Of a stretch of DNA of 64,000 bases, positions 37,401 through 50,800 are shown in pieces. The position numbers and the translations under genes are program-made. This stretch comes from Zygnema cylindricum (lineage: Eukaryota > Streptophyta > Zygnematophyceae > Zygnematales > Zygnemataceae), in the NCBI GenBank assembly GCA_037447655.1, contig JBBHKE010001086.1:62001-126000 (forward strand). The letters are read 5' to 3'. Each line of letters opens with the position of its first letter. Within the stretch, counting starts at the first letter, position 1. The notes below the pieces were generated by a model that saw nothing but the letters and a program-made list of their open reading frames with translations, had not been told where the DNA came from and ran no database searches.

Positions 37401-40400
37401 GTCATTGCCTGTTTGCTGTGTTGGAAGGTCTGAAGGTTTTTTAGGTCACACGTAGGTAACTGTTGGATCTTTGACCTGTTGACTGCAAGCTGCCTTTTCA
37501 CCTCATACACCTAATTGTACGTAATGCATTCAAAACAATTGCACGTTCCTACAGTAAATTAACTACTGCATTAGGTTGTTGATACTGGTCACAAATCTTG
37601 GCCTGCTCCTGTTTTGACAAGTGGTTTTGTTAGTACATGCTTAGAAAAATTGTTTGGGGTTATTCTTTGGATCAGGTGCCGGAACCAACTGTGGATGAAA
37701 CCATTCAGATTTTGAAGGGTCTCCGTGAGCGTTATGAGATCCATCACAAGTTGCGTTATACTGATGAGGCATTGGTAGCTGCCTCTCAGCTGTCGTATCA
37801 GTACATCAGGTGAGAGTGATGATGAACTGCGGTGGCATCAAGGTTTATGGTTTTCTTGCAATATCTTCTCAGTTGCCCTGCGTTGTGTGTGTTGTTTTGG
37901 TTGCAGACAAATTGATTTTTGGTGCATTTTTATGTGATGAATTAGACTAGTTGATGTCATTACGTTGTTGACTCTTTGTTCCTCCTGGTGTGACCTTGTA
38001 AAATTTATCATTGCACTTTTCTCTCGTTGTTTATTCTTTAACCTGTTTTATTTAGTTTTGTCTATTGCAGTGATCGATTTTTGCCAGACAAGGCCATTGA
38101 TCTCATTGATGAGGCTGGCTCTCGTGTGCGTCTTCGTCATGCTCAGGTGGGCTGAATTTTAGTGTTATGATCCGTGCTGGTTTGAATTTAGTTTTCCCCT
38201 CCACTGGAGATATATTTTGGCTTTTGACAGGAAAATGTTAAATGCCGAAAGTGTTTGTCTTTTCTTTTCCTTCTTTTCAGATTCCAGAGGAGGCTCGTGA
38301 ACTTGACAAGCAGTTGCGAAGTATCACAAAGGAGAAAAACGAGGCAGTCAGGGGACAGGACTTTGAGAAGGTAAGGATTTTTTGTTTTGGTAGGCAATGG
38401 TTTTTTCCGATTCCTGGTGGTTCGTTCTTCAATTTTGTACTGGGGAGTTTTTGGGAATTGCTGAGGATTTCCTTGAGCGTAGGTTTTAGAAGCACATGAG
38501 ATAGTCTCCACAGGATTGGCTCACTGTGGAGGTTTATTGATTTGATCCTTGTCTGTGTTTATTCTTGTGTGTTTGGGTTAGGCTGGAGAGCTTCGTGATC
38601 GCGAGATGGAACTGAAGGCACAGATTGCATCTGTTACCGAAAAAGGCAAAGAAAAGACAAAGGCTGAGAATGAGGCTGCTGAAGAAGGGCCTATGGTGAC
38701 AGAAGCTGATATTCAACAGATTGTGTCGGCATGGACTGGTATTCCTGTGGAGAAGGTTTCTACTGATGAGAGTGACAGGTTGTTGAAGATGGAGGAGACT
38801 TTACATTGCCGAGTTATTGGACAAGATGAGGCAGTCAGGGCTATCAGGTATATGTTGTGCCAAGAACCTGTTTTGTGGGGGGCACTTACTATATTATTAT
38901 TAAATCACTCCCATTATGATTACTGTGATTATTATTATTATGTTTTTGGTGTGGAACTTTTGTTTCGATGTAATCCTTGATGCTGGATACTTTTTTATGA
39001 TTTTATTTTATTCTCGGGATTTACTCGCCCATTGGACTGACATCCTGTAATTGCACTCGCAGTCGTGCCATTCGTCGTGCTCGAGTGGGGCTGAAGAACC
39101 CCAACCGCCCAATTGCAAGCTTCATCTTTTCAGGCCCCACCGGTGTCGGAAAGTCCGAGTTGGCAAAGGCTCTTGCATCATACTATTTCGGCTCTGAAGA
39201 GGTGAGCCCTAGTGCTGGTACTCCCCCCATGGATAGCTGGTGTAAGTGTCAACACTTAAATCAGAATCAAGTACAGAAGTTTATATTGTGGCTACAAGTG
39301 CTAGCTTAGAAGTTAGGGTAAATTATGTTTTGCCATTATTCTTATTGTGTGCCACTTAGCAAGCTACTGTTTTAAACAGTTGTTTATGATTTTGAGTCAA
39401 GAAATTCCTCATGAGAATTACTGTGATTTTTTTTTTTCAGCAATTTTAATGAAGCGAACTACATGCTATATAATTTTGACAGGTTGGCAGTAGTAAAATG
39501 AACAAGTTTTGCCGAACAAAGTTAATTGCAAATGGTGCATTTGCAAATGTAAGTAGGGACAGAAGAGATGGTCGAAGGTTGTTGATCAATTCTCACTTTG
39601 TGTTTTTGTGGTTTATGCAGGCTATGGTGCGTTTGGATATGAGTGAGTTTATGGAACGTCACACTGTTTCAAAGCTGATTGGTTCACCACCTGGATATGT
39701 TGGTTATAGTGAAGGAGGACAGCTTACTGAAGCAGTCCGCCGCAGGCCATACACTGTTGTGCTTTTTGACGAAATTGAAAAAGCACATCCTGATGTGTTC
39801 AACATGATGCTTCAGGTAGGCTCTGTCTTTTACGCCAAATCTTTTGAAACGCATATATGTGAGTTGTTTATTTCTACATTTTGCTTCTAAAGCTTTGGCT
39901 CTGCCAGGAAATGGATTTTCTTGTCAATTACATTATAATGATGCGCTTTAGCAAATATTTTTGTCTAAGTTCTAGAAACATTGTGGCCTTAATTGGATCC
40001 TTCAAACTCATTGGTAGAATGGCTTGGTCTAGTGGGCAGGGCTGGAAACTAATCAGGGGTGTTTTCCTTCTATGTGTTTTTTGTTGTTCCTCATACTATA
40101 TATATAGTCTTCATTGTTTGTTGGTTGTCAGCTGTGGTCTATGGTTTGAGGTGTATTCATCCATGTCATTGAACTCTTTCATTTTGCAGATTTTGGAGGA
40201 TGGAAGGTTGACTGACAGTAAGGGTCGCACAGTTGACTTCAAGAATACTTTGCTTATTATGACTTCCAATGTCGGATCATCTGTCATCGAGAAGGGTGGA
40301 GGTGGCATTGGTTTCCAGGTAAGAGCTGTTTGTAGACCATTTGCCTGGAGTTCCAGAAAGGGTTGCTTGTCTTTATCTTGTTCAAGTAACACATGATTTA

Positions 40401-41467
40401 ACCCCAATGAATTGATTTTGGATTGCTTTGGATGCTGCACGATATTCCTGGAGTTCAGCCATATTATCCCTTGTTTAGTTCATGTATGTCTATGTCCACC
40501 TTTATTACCTCTTACATCAAACTTGTTCTGGATTGATTTTGTTAATACTAGTTCGAAGGTTTTTTTTTCTGCTATTTTGTTGTCTCTTTGTGGAAGTGTA
40601 AATATTGATGTTTATCTTATCTTTTTTTTGATTTGTGTCTACAGTTGGACTATGGTGAAAAGGACAGTAGCTACAACCGAATTAAGACCTTGGTCAACGA
40701 AGAATTGAAGCAGTACTTCAGACCCGAGTTCCTCAACAGGCTTGATGAGATTATTGTCTTCAGACAGCTGACAAAGTCAGAGGTGAAAGAAATTGCCGAC
40801 ATTATGCTCAAAGAAGTGTTTGAACGTCTGGCAAAGAAAGACATCGATTTGCAGGTATGTTTGTTGCCCATCACTTGACCTTGATTGTCCTTTTTAATCA
40901 GTATGCATGCTATTTTTGAATGGTTCTATGAAAAAAGAATAAGCTCTTTGTTGACCATGTCTATGTTTTGTTGATTTGTTTGTTTTTGTGTATTTGTTTG
41001 AGTGGTGGCTAACCTCTGTTAGGTGTATGTGTTCTATATGTAGGTAACCGAGCGTTTCAGAGAACGTGTGGTAGATGAGGGTTACAGCCCTAGCTATGGT
41101 GCTCGACCTCTTCGACGAGCTATTATGCGCCTTCTCGAGGACAGGTAATAATCAATCACGTTCTAATTTAAATGTTGTATGATGTTCTGACCATGTTTCC
41201 TCAGGAAAAAATTGATTAGTGATGACTTTTGTGGTGTGGTTGATTTTTGGAAGGACTTCGGGTATGTGCTTGGGGACTTTCCTAAATAGTGAACTTAAAT
41301 TTGTTGGTGTTGAGTGCAGCATGGCTGAGCGAATGCTGTCTGGAGAAATCAAAGAGGGAGACTCTGCGATTATTGATGTTGACTCTGAAGGAAACGTGAC
41401 TGTCCTAAATGGAAAGACAGGCACCAATACGTCCACAGCCATTGAAGCACCAGCCGGAATCTCTTAG
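34454..41467 (+). CDS. CLPC: Chloroplast ClpC (Hsp100 AAA+ chaperone)
   Basis: Stromal chaperone that unfolds substrates for the ClpP/R protease and works at the import machinery. Exons: 34454-34762, 35302-35572, 35716-35831, 36082-36204, 36359-36544, 36711-36926, 37161-37244, 37676-37809, 38071-38146, 38281-38370, 38582-38847, 39063-39201, 39621-39815, 40190-40318, 40645-40854, 41044-41144, 41320-41467. All borders are GT-AG and phases close to 930 residues, the usual ClpC length. Residues 1 to about 90 are a Ser/Arg/Ala-rich transit peptide, followed by two Clp-N repeats (GHNFVGTEQ and GHNYIGTEH). NBD1 has Walker A GEPGVGKT near 305 and Walker B VIDE near 376. A UVR motif lies at about 506-555. 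NBD2 has GPTGVGKS near 648, GSPPGYVGY, and Walker B FDE near 720. The start has context AAAGATGGCG. No lesions are seen. Confidence 0.97.
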
Positions 41468-42800
41468 TTGGTGTGGCCTGAAGCGATTGTTGATAGGTCA
41501 GAAATTGTTGGCTATGACCTTGGTTATGAGGACGAATCTTTGTCAGAGCTTTGGATGTGATGTTTTTAAAGGCATCCATAGATGTTGTGTAGAACATTTG
41601 GAGAAAATCCTTAGTTATTTTACACTGGGTTTATTTTTTATGCCTGCATTAGGTAGGTTTGTGGCATTTGTGACATATTGTTGTTATGGTTCTCTTGAGG
41701 AATCTGGCACATTAAAATGTAGACAGTAAATACTCTGGCCACTGTACGCAGAGCAGCTACACGTAGATGGAGCCAGAGACTGAATGTTAATGTATCTGAA
41801 ACTAGTTCTGTATTTGATAACTATGTGTGGTTCCATTCTGCTTTTTATTGAAGGAACTCTTTGAAATTTGAGAAATTTCTCCAAATGGAGGGAAGGGAGG
41901 AGATGTTGGGTTTTGTTGCACATGGTCATTTTTCTTTTGTGAATAGCGGAGATGATGTTTTTGCAAATTTTTGTATTCCCGGGATGTAGTTAGTAACCCT
42001 GGTTAACATCCTCAATATGTTTAAAAAGCCAGCTAGTAGAATGGAATATGGTCTGTCGTTCATGTTACATGTGCCCCCTTCCGCTGTTTGCGAAACTATG
42101 TCCCTTCCATAATGTTTGTTAGCTGTACATGTGTTTATTGCTTACAGAATAAACCTCCAGCTTATTTTGGTTAACTGATCATGCATGCAGCATACAGCCT
42201 CAAAACATGTAGCTCAAAGCGAGTCTTTGTTGATTACCCCCTAAATGGATAATTGTGTGCTCTTTATTTCCAGAAATCTATGCGACATATGCTCTAAAAG
42301 TGGGTTTTAGTTGGGAAAGAAAGTATGGAAGTGAATAAGAGCATTTCAGTTTTTTATGTGATGATCTTGCTGATGAGTGTGGCTGAAGATTGGAATGTGG
42401 TGAAAGTCAACTTGTTATTAATGGTAAGACTGAAGAGTATCTGTGGAACAGTGTAAGTAGACACGGTTGAATCTTCACTTGGGTCTGAGAAAATAGTGAT
42501 TGTGAACTGTGAGATGAAAGGCACATCTGCAGTTGTGTGACAACAAATCTAAACAAAGGAAGATAGGGTGAAAGGTGAACCAAAATTGGGTAGGAGGCCC
42601 TAAAGTGGAAGAAAGTTTGGGCGAATGGATGTGTAGCTTTGTAATCAAAGCAAGACCATATCCCAACTGGACTGTCATATCAACTTACAAGATGAGCCCA
42701 TCGAAATTCTGTCTAATTGTATTTCAAGACGTAATTGTCAGTATAAACACACATTGGACATATATACTCTCTGGCTGTAATTCTATGTTGCAGTTGCATC
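41468..42800. other. ClpC 3' untranslated region and spacer
   Basis: Follows the ClpC stop codon. An AATAAA at 42148-42153 is a candidate polyadenylation signal. No other gene is recognised. Confidence 0.55.
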
Positions 42801-45599
42801 CATGATAATTTTTGACCCACTTGTATATTTGCTGCGCCCCATAATATCTTTGCAACATTACTGTATAGCTGGAACTATTATCCAAACAACTTCATCTGGG
42901 CCGACTTTATTAAAAAGCGCGATGGTAAACCATCTGAGTCCACAGGAACAAAAGGATGTAGCATTGCTAAAACCGAAAAAACCACATGACTACGGAATAA
43001 ACAAAGTGGAAAATCAAGACAAAACCGACGAAAATACAAAAAACTGGCGGGGAAATCAAAAACACCCAAAAAAAGCAAAACCCCGCAAACAAAACATCAA
43101 ATGACAAACTAACACCAACATAACTAAAAATCTACGGAAAGCAACCACGTAAGTCCCCAAATCCCAGAGGAGCATGAGGAAGAAGTTCCGGCACACGCCG
43201 TCGATCCATAACGGCAATATACGATCGAAGTAATATAGAAGCCAACACCCGTTGTAGAGCCACAGAAAAACGTTGACGAAAAAAGGAAGTAAGGATTGAA
43301 ACAGAAGGGCTCCCAGGTCCCCGCCTCTCGAACGAGCGCCGACCACAAGTACGAAAAAACTCGTCCAAAGCCACACCCACACAACAAAATATCTCGACCG
43401 CCATCGGAATGAAGCCATCCATAGCATCGCGACACGCATAATCACGCTCCTTCCTTTTAGCCGCGTCGGGGGCGGCCACTCCCACATGCCGAGCCGCTTG
43501 GTTGACGACTGTAGTTGAGGTAGGGTTCGCCAAAACAATATCACCAAATGTACGACACGCACCATCAAGTAATACAAGGTCAATCCGACGCGAAGGAATA
43601 ATGTGAGAGACCTCCCGACGAACACTAAATCCCCCCTCAGAAGCGATAGCAGTAATGGTGTCTCGAATCGCATCGTGCGCCCGAATCAACTCGCCCCCGT
43701 GGGAGCAACGAAGCAAATGGACCCCGTCAGGCTCGAGAACGTGGCCACAGGAGCAAACGAGTGAGCCAAGCAAAGGTGGGTGAGGGAGGCCAAGCCGGAA
43801 CCTAAGGGTCGTCGTGAACTGAGCCGGTGTGAGACGAAGAGTAGATAAGACAGGGATAGCCAATAGCCAAACTCCTGAGCTAGGTCCACCACAAGACAGG
43901 AACCGTGCAAGCGAAGAATCAGAAGGAAGCCCCTCGAGAAGCTCAGATTTAATATTGGCGACAACCCGATCAGAAATGGATTCCTGAACACGCGGAACTG
44001 ATGTCGTAACAAGAGTGGAAAACATCGGCATGTCCTCGATAGCAACCGGATTAAGAGAACGTGATGCATCCAAAAGGGACCGTTGGAAGGCTAGCTCACT
44101 GAAGGACCAATAATGTGTGTGTCATCCGCAACTGATGGGAAGAGGCAAGAAGGGTAAGCAGCAGCGAAGCTCGGAGAGCATGGTAATGGGCTAGGGCAAA
44201 CAAGGGCCCCCCAAGAGGATCGCCTTGACGAGTGCTAGTTGTAGAGGAAAGTGGGACCAAATCATCGTCTGTGGAGAAAGAGAGGCTACTACTCAAAAAA
44301 TAAAAGGCTCTCACAAAAGGAAATATCTGGACAATCAGGGAAGGTGCAACCATAAGCTCCGAAAAAATGGCATTCGGATCCATTGTATTAACGGCATTAG
44401 AAACATCCACCTGGAGGACTAACCAATCTGGATGGGCATCTAACAAAGCCCGGATCCCGTGGACCACGGCCTCACTATCCCCCCGGGGTTGCCACTCCGA
44501 ACTGATGAGGAGAGAAATAATCATGAAAAGCGGGCTGGAGCTGGATGCAGATCGCACGGGCCACCAATCGGTACAATACCTCGCCCACAGCAATAGGACG
44601 GATTCCCCCATTGGGTTTGGTAACAGCTACGAGGCGGGACGTTGTGAGGAGATTGCAAATAGGAGAAGGGACAGTGCCAGCCGCAATAAGAGAACATACT
44701 CGAAAAAACATATCAAAGCCTCGAGCACCAGATTGCGGAGGCAAAACGTGGCGAAATAACTCATAGTGCTTGAAGGACCCCTAGGTGAAAGATGTGGAGA
44801 AGTCGTAAAGGCTTTAATTAAACAGTCTCGATCCAAAAGAAAATAGTCAGTCGGCTCGAAAGTGTGAATAGAGGGGGAATGAGGGGTAGGAGCTGGCGGA
44901 TGAAGAGCTCGGAGAATCTCAACAGTCGCAGCAGACCGAGGAGCAGGATTAAATGGTTGGAGTGCTTGAACCGCTCGAGAGAGCTCACCAACTCGGCCCA
45001 AATGTACCGCACGACGATAGGAGGATGGCACATCTCAAGTTCGAGATGTACGACGTGGTGTGAAAGAAGCACTCGCAACTCGATCCTCGTGCTTGGCATG
45101 AAGGGCTCGCCAATCGCCTCGAAGGAATCGTCGACATTAAGCCATAGTTTCTCGGGCCACGCTACCACCGCCATGGCCAGGTAAGACTAAAACCCAAAGT
45201 GAGAACATAAGGTCCAACATCCTCGGGATCCGAATAAATACGGGACAAAGGAAGGTGGAGGGCGTCTTGTACAATAATCCGCACAGCCATCGGAATCCGC
45301 GTGTATAAACACGGACGGGGCCCCCCCAAATCATAAGCTACGAGCACGTCTAAATCACGTACAAATGCCCAATCTTCGCTCGTATGTCCGGACGGGAGTG
45401 TTGTGGAAGAAAGGGTACTAGAGGAAGGGTCACCCATGGCCAGAAATTGTTGACAACTCTTTGTATGTCGGGCACTACCGGCACCGTTCGCGAAATGGTT
45501 ATGACACCCGGTACATTCTATTCGTGTTGAGGCTTGTGTGCGAGGTTTAGGTGGAGGAGGTGAACGAGGGAGAAGAGGTGAGGGTGCATGGCCGGACAT
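42801..45599 (-). mobile_element. LINE remnant B (RLE-type non-LTR retrotransposon)
   Basis: A minus-strand element of the R2/NeSL-like architecture. The N-terminal frame starts at 45599 with a CCHC zinc finger (CTGC...H...C, residues about 29-49). RT segments follow at about 44744-44100: RPIAVGEVLYRL, LQVDVSN, TRQGDPLGGPLFALAH and the catalytic ADD near 44115. The C-terminal frame 44073-43132 has a CSCG...HLLRC zinc knuckle and a restriction-like endonuclease region (RREVSHI...RRIDLVLLDG...GDIV...KRKERDY). Frameshifts separate the blocks, and the thumb region between ADD and the C-terminal part is deleted near 44094. Dead copy. The 3' end at about 42801 is approximate. Confidence 0.85.
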
Positions 45600-47450
45600 G
45601 GTTATTGAATGAGAGGGAGAAGCATGGGACGTGATAGAAGGAGAGGAAGGGGGAAATGGGAAGGAGGAAAGGAAACCATGAGAAATAGATGGTGGAAATG
45701 GTAGTGGGACGGAACCTTTTTTTTTTTTTTTTCATGTGGTTTGATTTGCAATGTGAGTGAAATTCATTGCAGAAATAAGTTTTTTGGGAAATGCTTTTGT
45801 CTGAAAGATTATCATCGGTAAGTGTATGGCTCTCTACTGCTAACGCAATATTGATTTTGATCCATTCCATTGATGGTGAGGATCTATCAGAATATTTTGA
45901 TTTCCCAATACTTCAAAGTCTTATGCGTTGAAAAAAAAATCCACCGCAATTTCGATAGTCTGGTGTTTTGGGTTTTTCTAAAACAAGACGGACTCATTGA
46001 CAAAAAAGAGGGGAGGGGAGGAGGGAGAGGACAAAAAGAAAGACAAAAGGATAATTGCGAGGTCCAAACAAAATCAATAAAATCGAATATACACCATTAA
46101 AAACGAAGTGTTTACACATACCCACATAGAAATGCAAAATAAATGCGACAAAAAAAAAAAAAACAAACAAAAATGTGGATATGACATCTAAAAAAACATG
46201 AAAAAAAAACAAAGAAAAACGAAAAAAACAGGTAAATAAACAAAAGTCATAAAAGAATCGACTGAAAAAAAATACCCCGTGAAAAAAAGAGTTACACGTG
46301 AAAAACAAAAAAAGACATTTGTTGTTTTCAACAAGGAAAGGGTGATGATTTGTTTCCGCAAAAGTATCCTCATATAACATTTCCCGAAACAGAAAAAAAA
46401 ATGACACAAAATGAATAAAAAAATTACTTTATTTACTAGTTAGTGTTTCTGTTGATTTTTTGTTACCGTACAAACCACGTATCTACTTTTTTTCTTAATA
46501 TATACCTTCTTTAACAAGAAAATGGAAACATACTACTGTTGACAAAATAACAACACAAACGAATAAAAAAAACTAACATATTTCCGACCACGGCTAAGCA
46601 GCACTGTAGCATTGTTTTGGCTCAGCCTCGTCTGGTAAATAGTTGCAAACGTAAAAAAGAGAAAAAAATAACAGTGCAACAACTAATGGTGAATTTCCAT
46701 ACACCAGGGAAAATAGGATAATATAATAGTGTTATTTAAACAAGACTCAACAAGCTTACATGAGCATTTCCCAAATGAAGACACCAAAACAAGTAAAATT
46801 CATTAAAATTTATTTTCTGAAGAACTAGTATTGAACATTTATCTAAACCTCTACTACCAGAACTTGAAAATCACGACCGTACAAAATCTAATTTTCAAAT
46901 TCAGCATTATATGAACTTATAATTGCATTATAAGTACTGTAAATGAAATATCAGAGAACTTTTTTTCAGAAAAAAAAAAACAGCCTCAAAATCACGAAAT
47001 TAAGGACCATGAAAGAAATGCAACACAGCAATAATAAAATGGCAAATCGAGAATATGAAAAGAGATACAACAATGCTCAGGAGGGGAATGCAACATTTTC
47101 CAAAAACGTTTCAAAGATTATGCAACAACAATTCTGAACAGTGGACCATCTGAACTGCAGAAAACACCATTTCATATTATCATTATGATGTTTTTTTACA
47201 ACAATTGTTATTGCTGAGAATTAAGCTCCTCAGTTTCGACCAATCACTTCAAATCACTTCACAGGATCAGCTTTCGTTTCCAGAGACAAGCGGTGAGATT
47301 TGAGTTCAAATGTGAAGAGTAGCTGATATAGGAAACCACGCGAGAATTTGAAATTCTCCATAGGACTAGTAGTAGAGTGGGGTCCATAGGACTAATAGTA
47401 GAGTGGAGCAATACCTCCATTTCACCAGAAGAGCATTCTAAACAGGTCAT
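45600..47450. other. Partial unit 1 of the F-box-like tandem array
   Basis: About 45950-46580 aligns with parts of the two downstream units: the ACAAAAAGAAAGACAAAAGG stretch at 46031, the GTTTACACAT stretch near 46110, a minus-strand frame with FREMLYEDTF near 46390, and the ACGTATCTACTTTTTTTC site at 46478. No F-box exon remains here. The remainder to 47450 has no recognised gene. It is probably a truncated or strongly diverged first unit. Confidence 0.5.
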
Positions 47451-47586
47451 AGACTCGACAACCTTCACCTGAAAATCAGTTCACAAATTTTACTTCACCA
47501 TTAAGAGTAGCAAATGCTTAGATAAAATAAATGTTGATTGTCATTTTATCACTCCCGGTAAACTTCTTAATGACTGGTAGGAAAGC

Positions 47587-47672
47587 TGTATCCTGTCAAT
47601 TAAAAACGTCAATTAAAAACGTCAATTAAAAACGTCAATTAAAAAATGTCACTTAAAAAAATCAATTAAAAA
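47587..47672. repeat. Tandem array, CAATTAAAAACGT unit
   Basis: About five to six units of 14-15 bp (GTCAATTAAAAAC) within tandem unit 2. Confidence 0.85.
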
Positions 47673-47895
47673 AATTCAAGCTCCAAACGAACACCAACAG
47701 ATATTATTCATTCTTGTTTGTGGTTCCAAAGGATAAAAAGAAAATTTGTAAACATCTTCTCAAGTTGTTTTTCGCAGGGAAGTTCAAGGACCGTATTTTT
47801 GTTACCAATAAGGTTTCCTCTCGCCATTCTGGTATAGACGGCCAATCAAATCATTGCGTAACTTGTATTATTTCAACCATCTTATCGCTACAAAA

Positions 47896-50800
47896 CTAGA
47901 AAGTTTTCAAAAAACTGTTGAAAATGGAACTATTCAAACCATATTCAGGCTTGCAACCATATTCATCGGAATCGTCGCAATCGCCGCCCTCAAAGTATAC
48001 ATCATTATCGTTGTTGTACTCGTCGTACCCATCAAACTCCGAACCGAGATCATCATCATTTCGACTTAACCCAAAAAAAATGGCCCTAAAAACCATCAAA
48101 ATAAGGGCTGGTTAGGAGCAATTTCCAGAGCTCACTCAAAGACATTTTTTTCAAAGAATGATGACATTGTTCATGCAATTCGTTTTTGAATAAATGCCTA
48201 CACATTATCATTTCAATATTGTATTTAAGGAAAAGAAACTTACATATTTAGACAGATAAACCAATGAGTTTAATCCTCCAAACTTATTAAATCTTAGTAC
48301 AAAACATACACAAAAAGTAGAAAGAGCCCAAGTAAAAAAACGACAACTATACATAGTTTTCGGTGTCGCAAAATCTGTGATGAAATTAAGTTATAACAAA
48401 AATGCATGAGTAACAAGACACCGCTCATCGTTATTAGTGTTGATAACACTAATTTGGTCGCTACTTTCTTTAGCCAAACATCACAAAATTGAGTTAACAA
48501 CTTAATCCATTTTCATACTTGTTAGAGTGACATAACTTCATGAATGTTAAGGTGATGAAGAAGATTTATAAAACTAGTAGTTGTTAAAGCAACTTTAACG
48601 AATCAAATAATGGGCTCGTTAATTGGTTAATTTAAACAATAGGTAACGTTTTTATTCATGCATTTATGATTTTGATAACTGAAACGGTTACAATTTGCTA
48701 AAAGAAAGAATTGTGCGACAGTTTAACTCATTTCGGATATTCTTCGTAAATAGGAATGACACGCTGTAAAGATATTTTTTTCATTATATTACTCTAAATA
48801 AAATAGAATAAAACAAAAAAAACCCTTGGATAGGAAACACGGAGAAAGACCTCAAAGAAATTTCTTAAAACAATGAAAAACATTCCTACGAACCCTTCGG
48901 ACTCTAGGCTCCTCCACTCCTCCCAAAAACAAATGAAAAAATAAAACAAAAGTGAACAAGAAAGAAAGATGCATCTGAATCCTTACTTTGGAGCAGAAAA
49001 CGGCGAAATTGCAAACCGGACCGCCCTCGGGCCCAAAAATTGCCTTAAGAGTTTCATTGTTTTTCTCTTTGGAAACACTCCAAATCTGTCCACACCGTAA
49101 ATAATGTGGGTTGTGTGAATATTACAAGGTCCAAATGGCACACACCTAAAATAGTGTGGAGAACATCAGATACAAAGAGAGTACACCTAAAGTAGTGTGG
49201 AAATTATTAGGTTCGAACAGAATATACTGAAAATGATATAGATCTGTTTGTTGCAACCTTTTGCTTGGAATTTCTTTCACAAAAAGAAAAAAAGGAGTGA
49301 CACCAAACTGTAAAAGAATCGAAGAAAAAAAAAGGCAAAAAAAAAAGAAAAACAAGTGGGTCTCGTTGACTAAAGAGAGGGGAGGGGCGGGGAGGGAGAG
49401 GACAAAAAGAAAAGAGAAAAGGATAATTGCGACGTTTAAACAAAATCAAAAACATCGAATAAACGACATTTTAAACAAACTGTTTACACAAGTCCGCAGG
49501 GAAATGCAATAAGAGAAAGAAAAATAACGCAAAAATGTGGACATGAAATCTTATAAAAACAATAAAAACAACGATTAGAAACAACGATTAAAAACAACAA
49601 CTAAAACAACGGAAAAACAAGTAACAAGAAAAATCATAGAAGAATCGATTGAAAAAAAAAACTTACGGGTGATAAACAAAAGCCAAAGTGACATCTCTCC
49701 TCTGTTCAAATGATATCGCCCCAATGCTGAAACAAAAACAAAAAAATGGCACAAAACAAAATCTTTAAATATCTTTAAATGCTGGTTAGTATTTTATTTG
49801 ATCGTTTATTACCCTAAAACGACGTATCTACACTGTGAATCGCCATTAGCGTTATGAAATAATTAGGGTTAAAAATAATTAGCGTTATTAACGCTAATTG
49901 GGAATTTGGGGATTTTCAAGGAAATCATTGACTCTAATTGGGAATTTTGGGTTTTCCAAAATAGAATTAATAATTCTATTTGAGAATTTTGGTCAAAATC
50001 TGGGGGCGCCGAAATAGCGTTATGAACGCTAATAGCGATTCACGGTGTAGTTTTTTCGTTGCCATTTACTAGTCTTTTAAAAGGAATGGGAAACATACTA
50101 CCGTTGACGTTATAACAACACGAATAAAAGTGAGGCCAACAAAAGCACTATTAACATCTTCAAAAAATATAAAATTTAATTTTGGTGAATTGAACAATCC
50201 ACATTAACTAATCAACGGTTTCAGGCACGAAAAAAAACGGGTGAAAAGAACTCGCAAAAACAAAAAACACAATTCGCAAATCAGTTGATCAACACATTAT
50301 TTGTAAAGCTAGCAAAATAATTCAAATAAAAAAGGGCACCATTTTCTATTTGTAAAGCTAGCAAAATAATTCAAATAAAAAAAGGGCACCATTTTCTGTG
50401 TAGTCTCCCATCATCTCAAAAAGACTCGCTGTTTGGGGGGGAGGGAGGGAGAGAACAAGGTGAAAATAAAAGCGGGGAATAAGAAACCGTTAAGGCTAGA
50501 ATTCATTCAACTACAAACCCTAAAAATCGTACACCAATTTGCCAAAATCTTTCGATTTAAAAAGGAAATAACAAGTGGAAAAAAAAAATACGCTTTCATA
50601 ACTAAAATTTCTGCAACAACTAAAATTCCTTCAACTTTAACACTTAAAAACGTAAAAACGTACCTCGATTTATCAAAATCTTTGATGATTCCTCTATAAT
50701 ATGCAATAGAAGAGATTTGAGGATGTCGCAAAGCTATTCCGGGACCAAACTTCGCCTGAAAAATGACGTCAGAATAATTGAAGAGCAATCCCTCTCCCTC

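Noticed and set aside
42878-43673. Additional protein genes in the LINE B region
   Set aside because: The frames are shadows of, or frameshifted pieces from, the retrotransposon C-terminal region.
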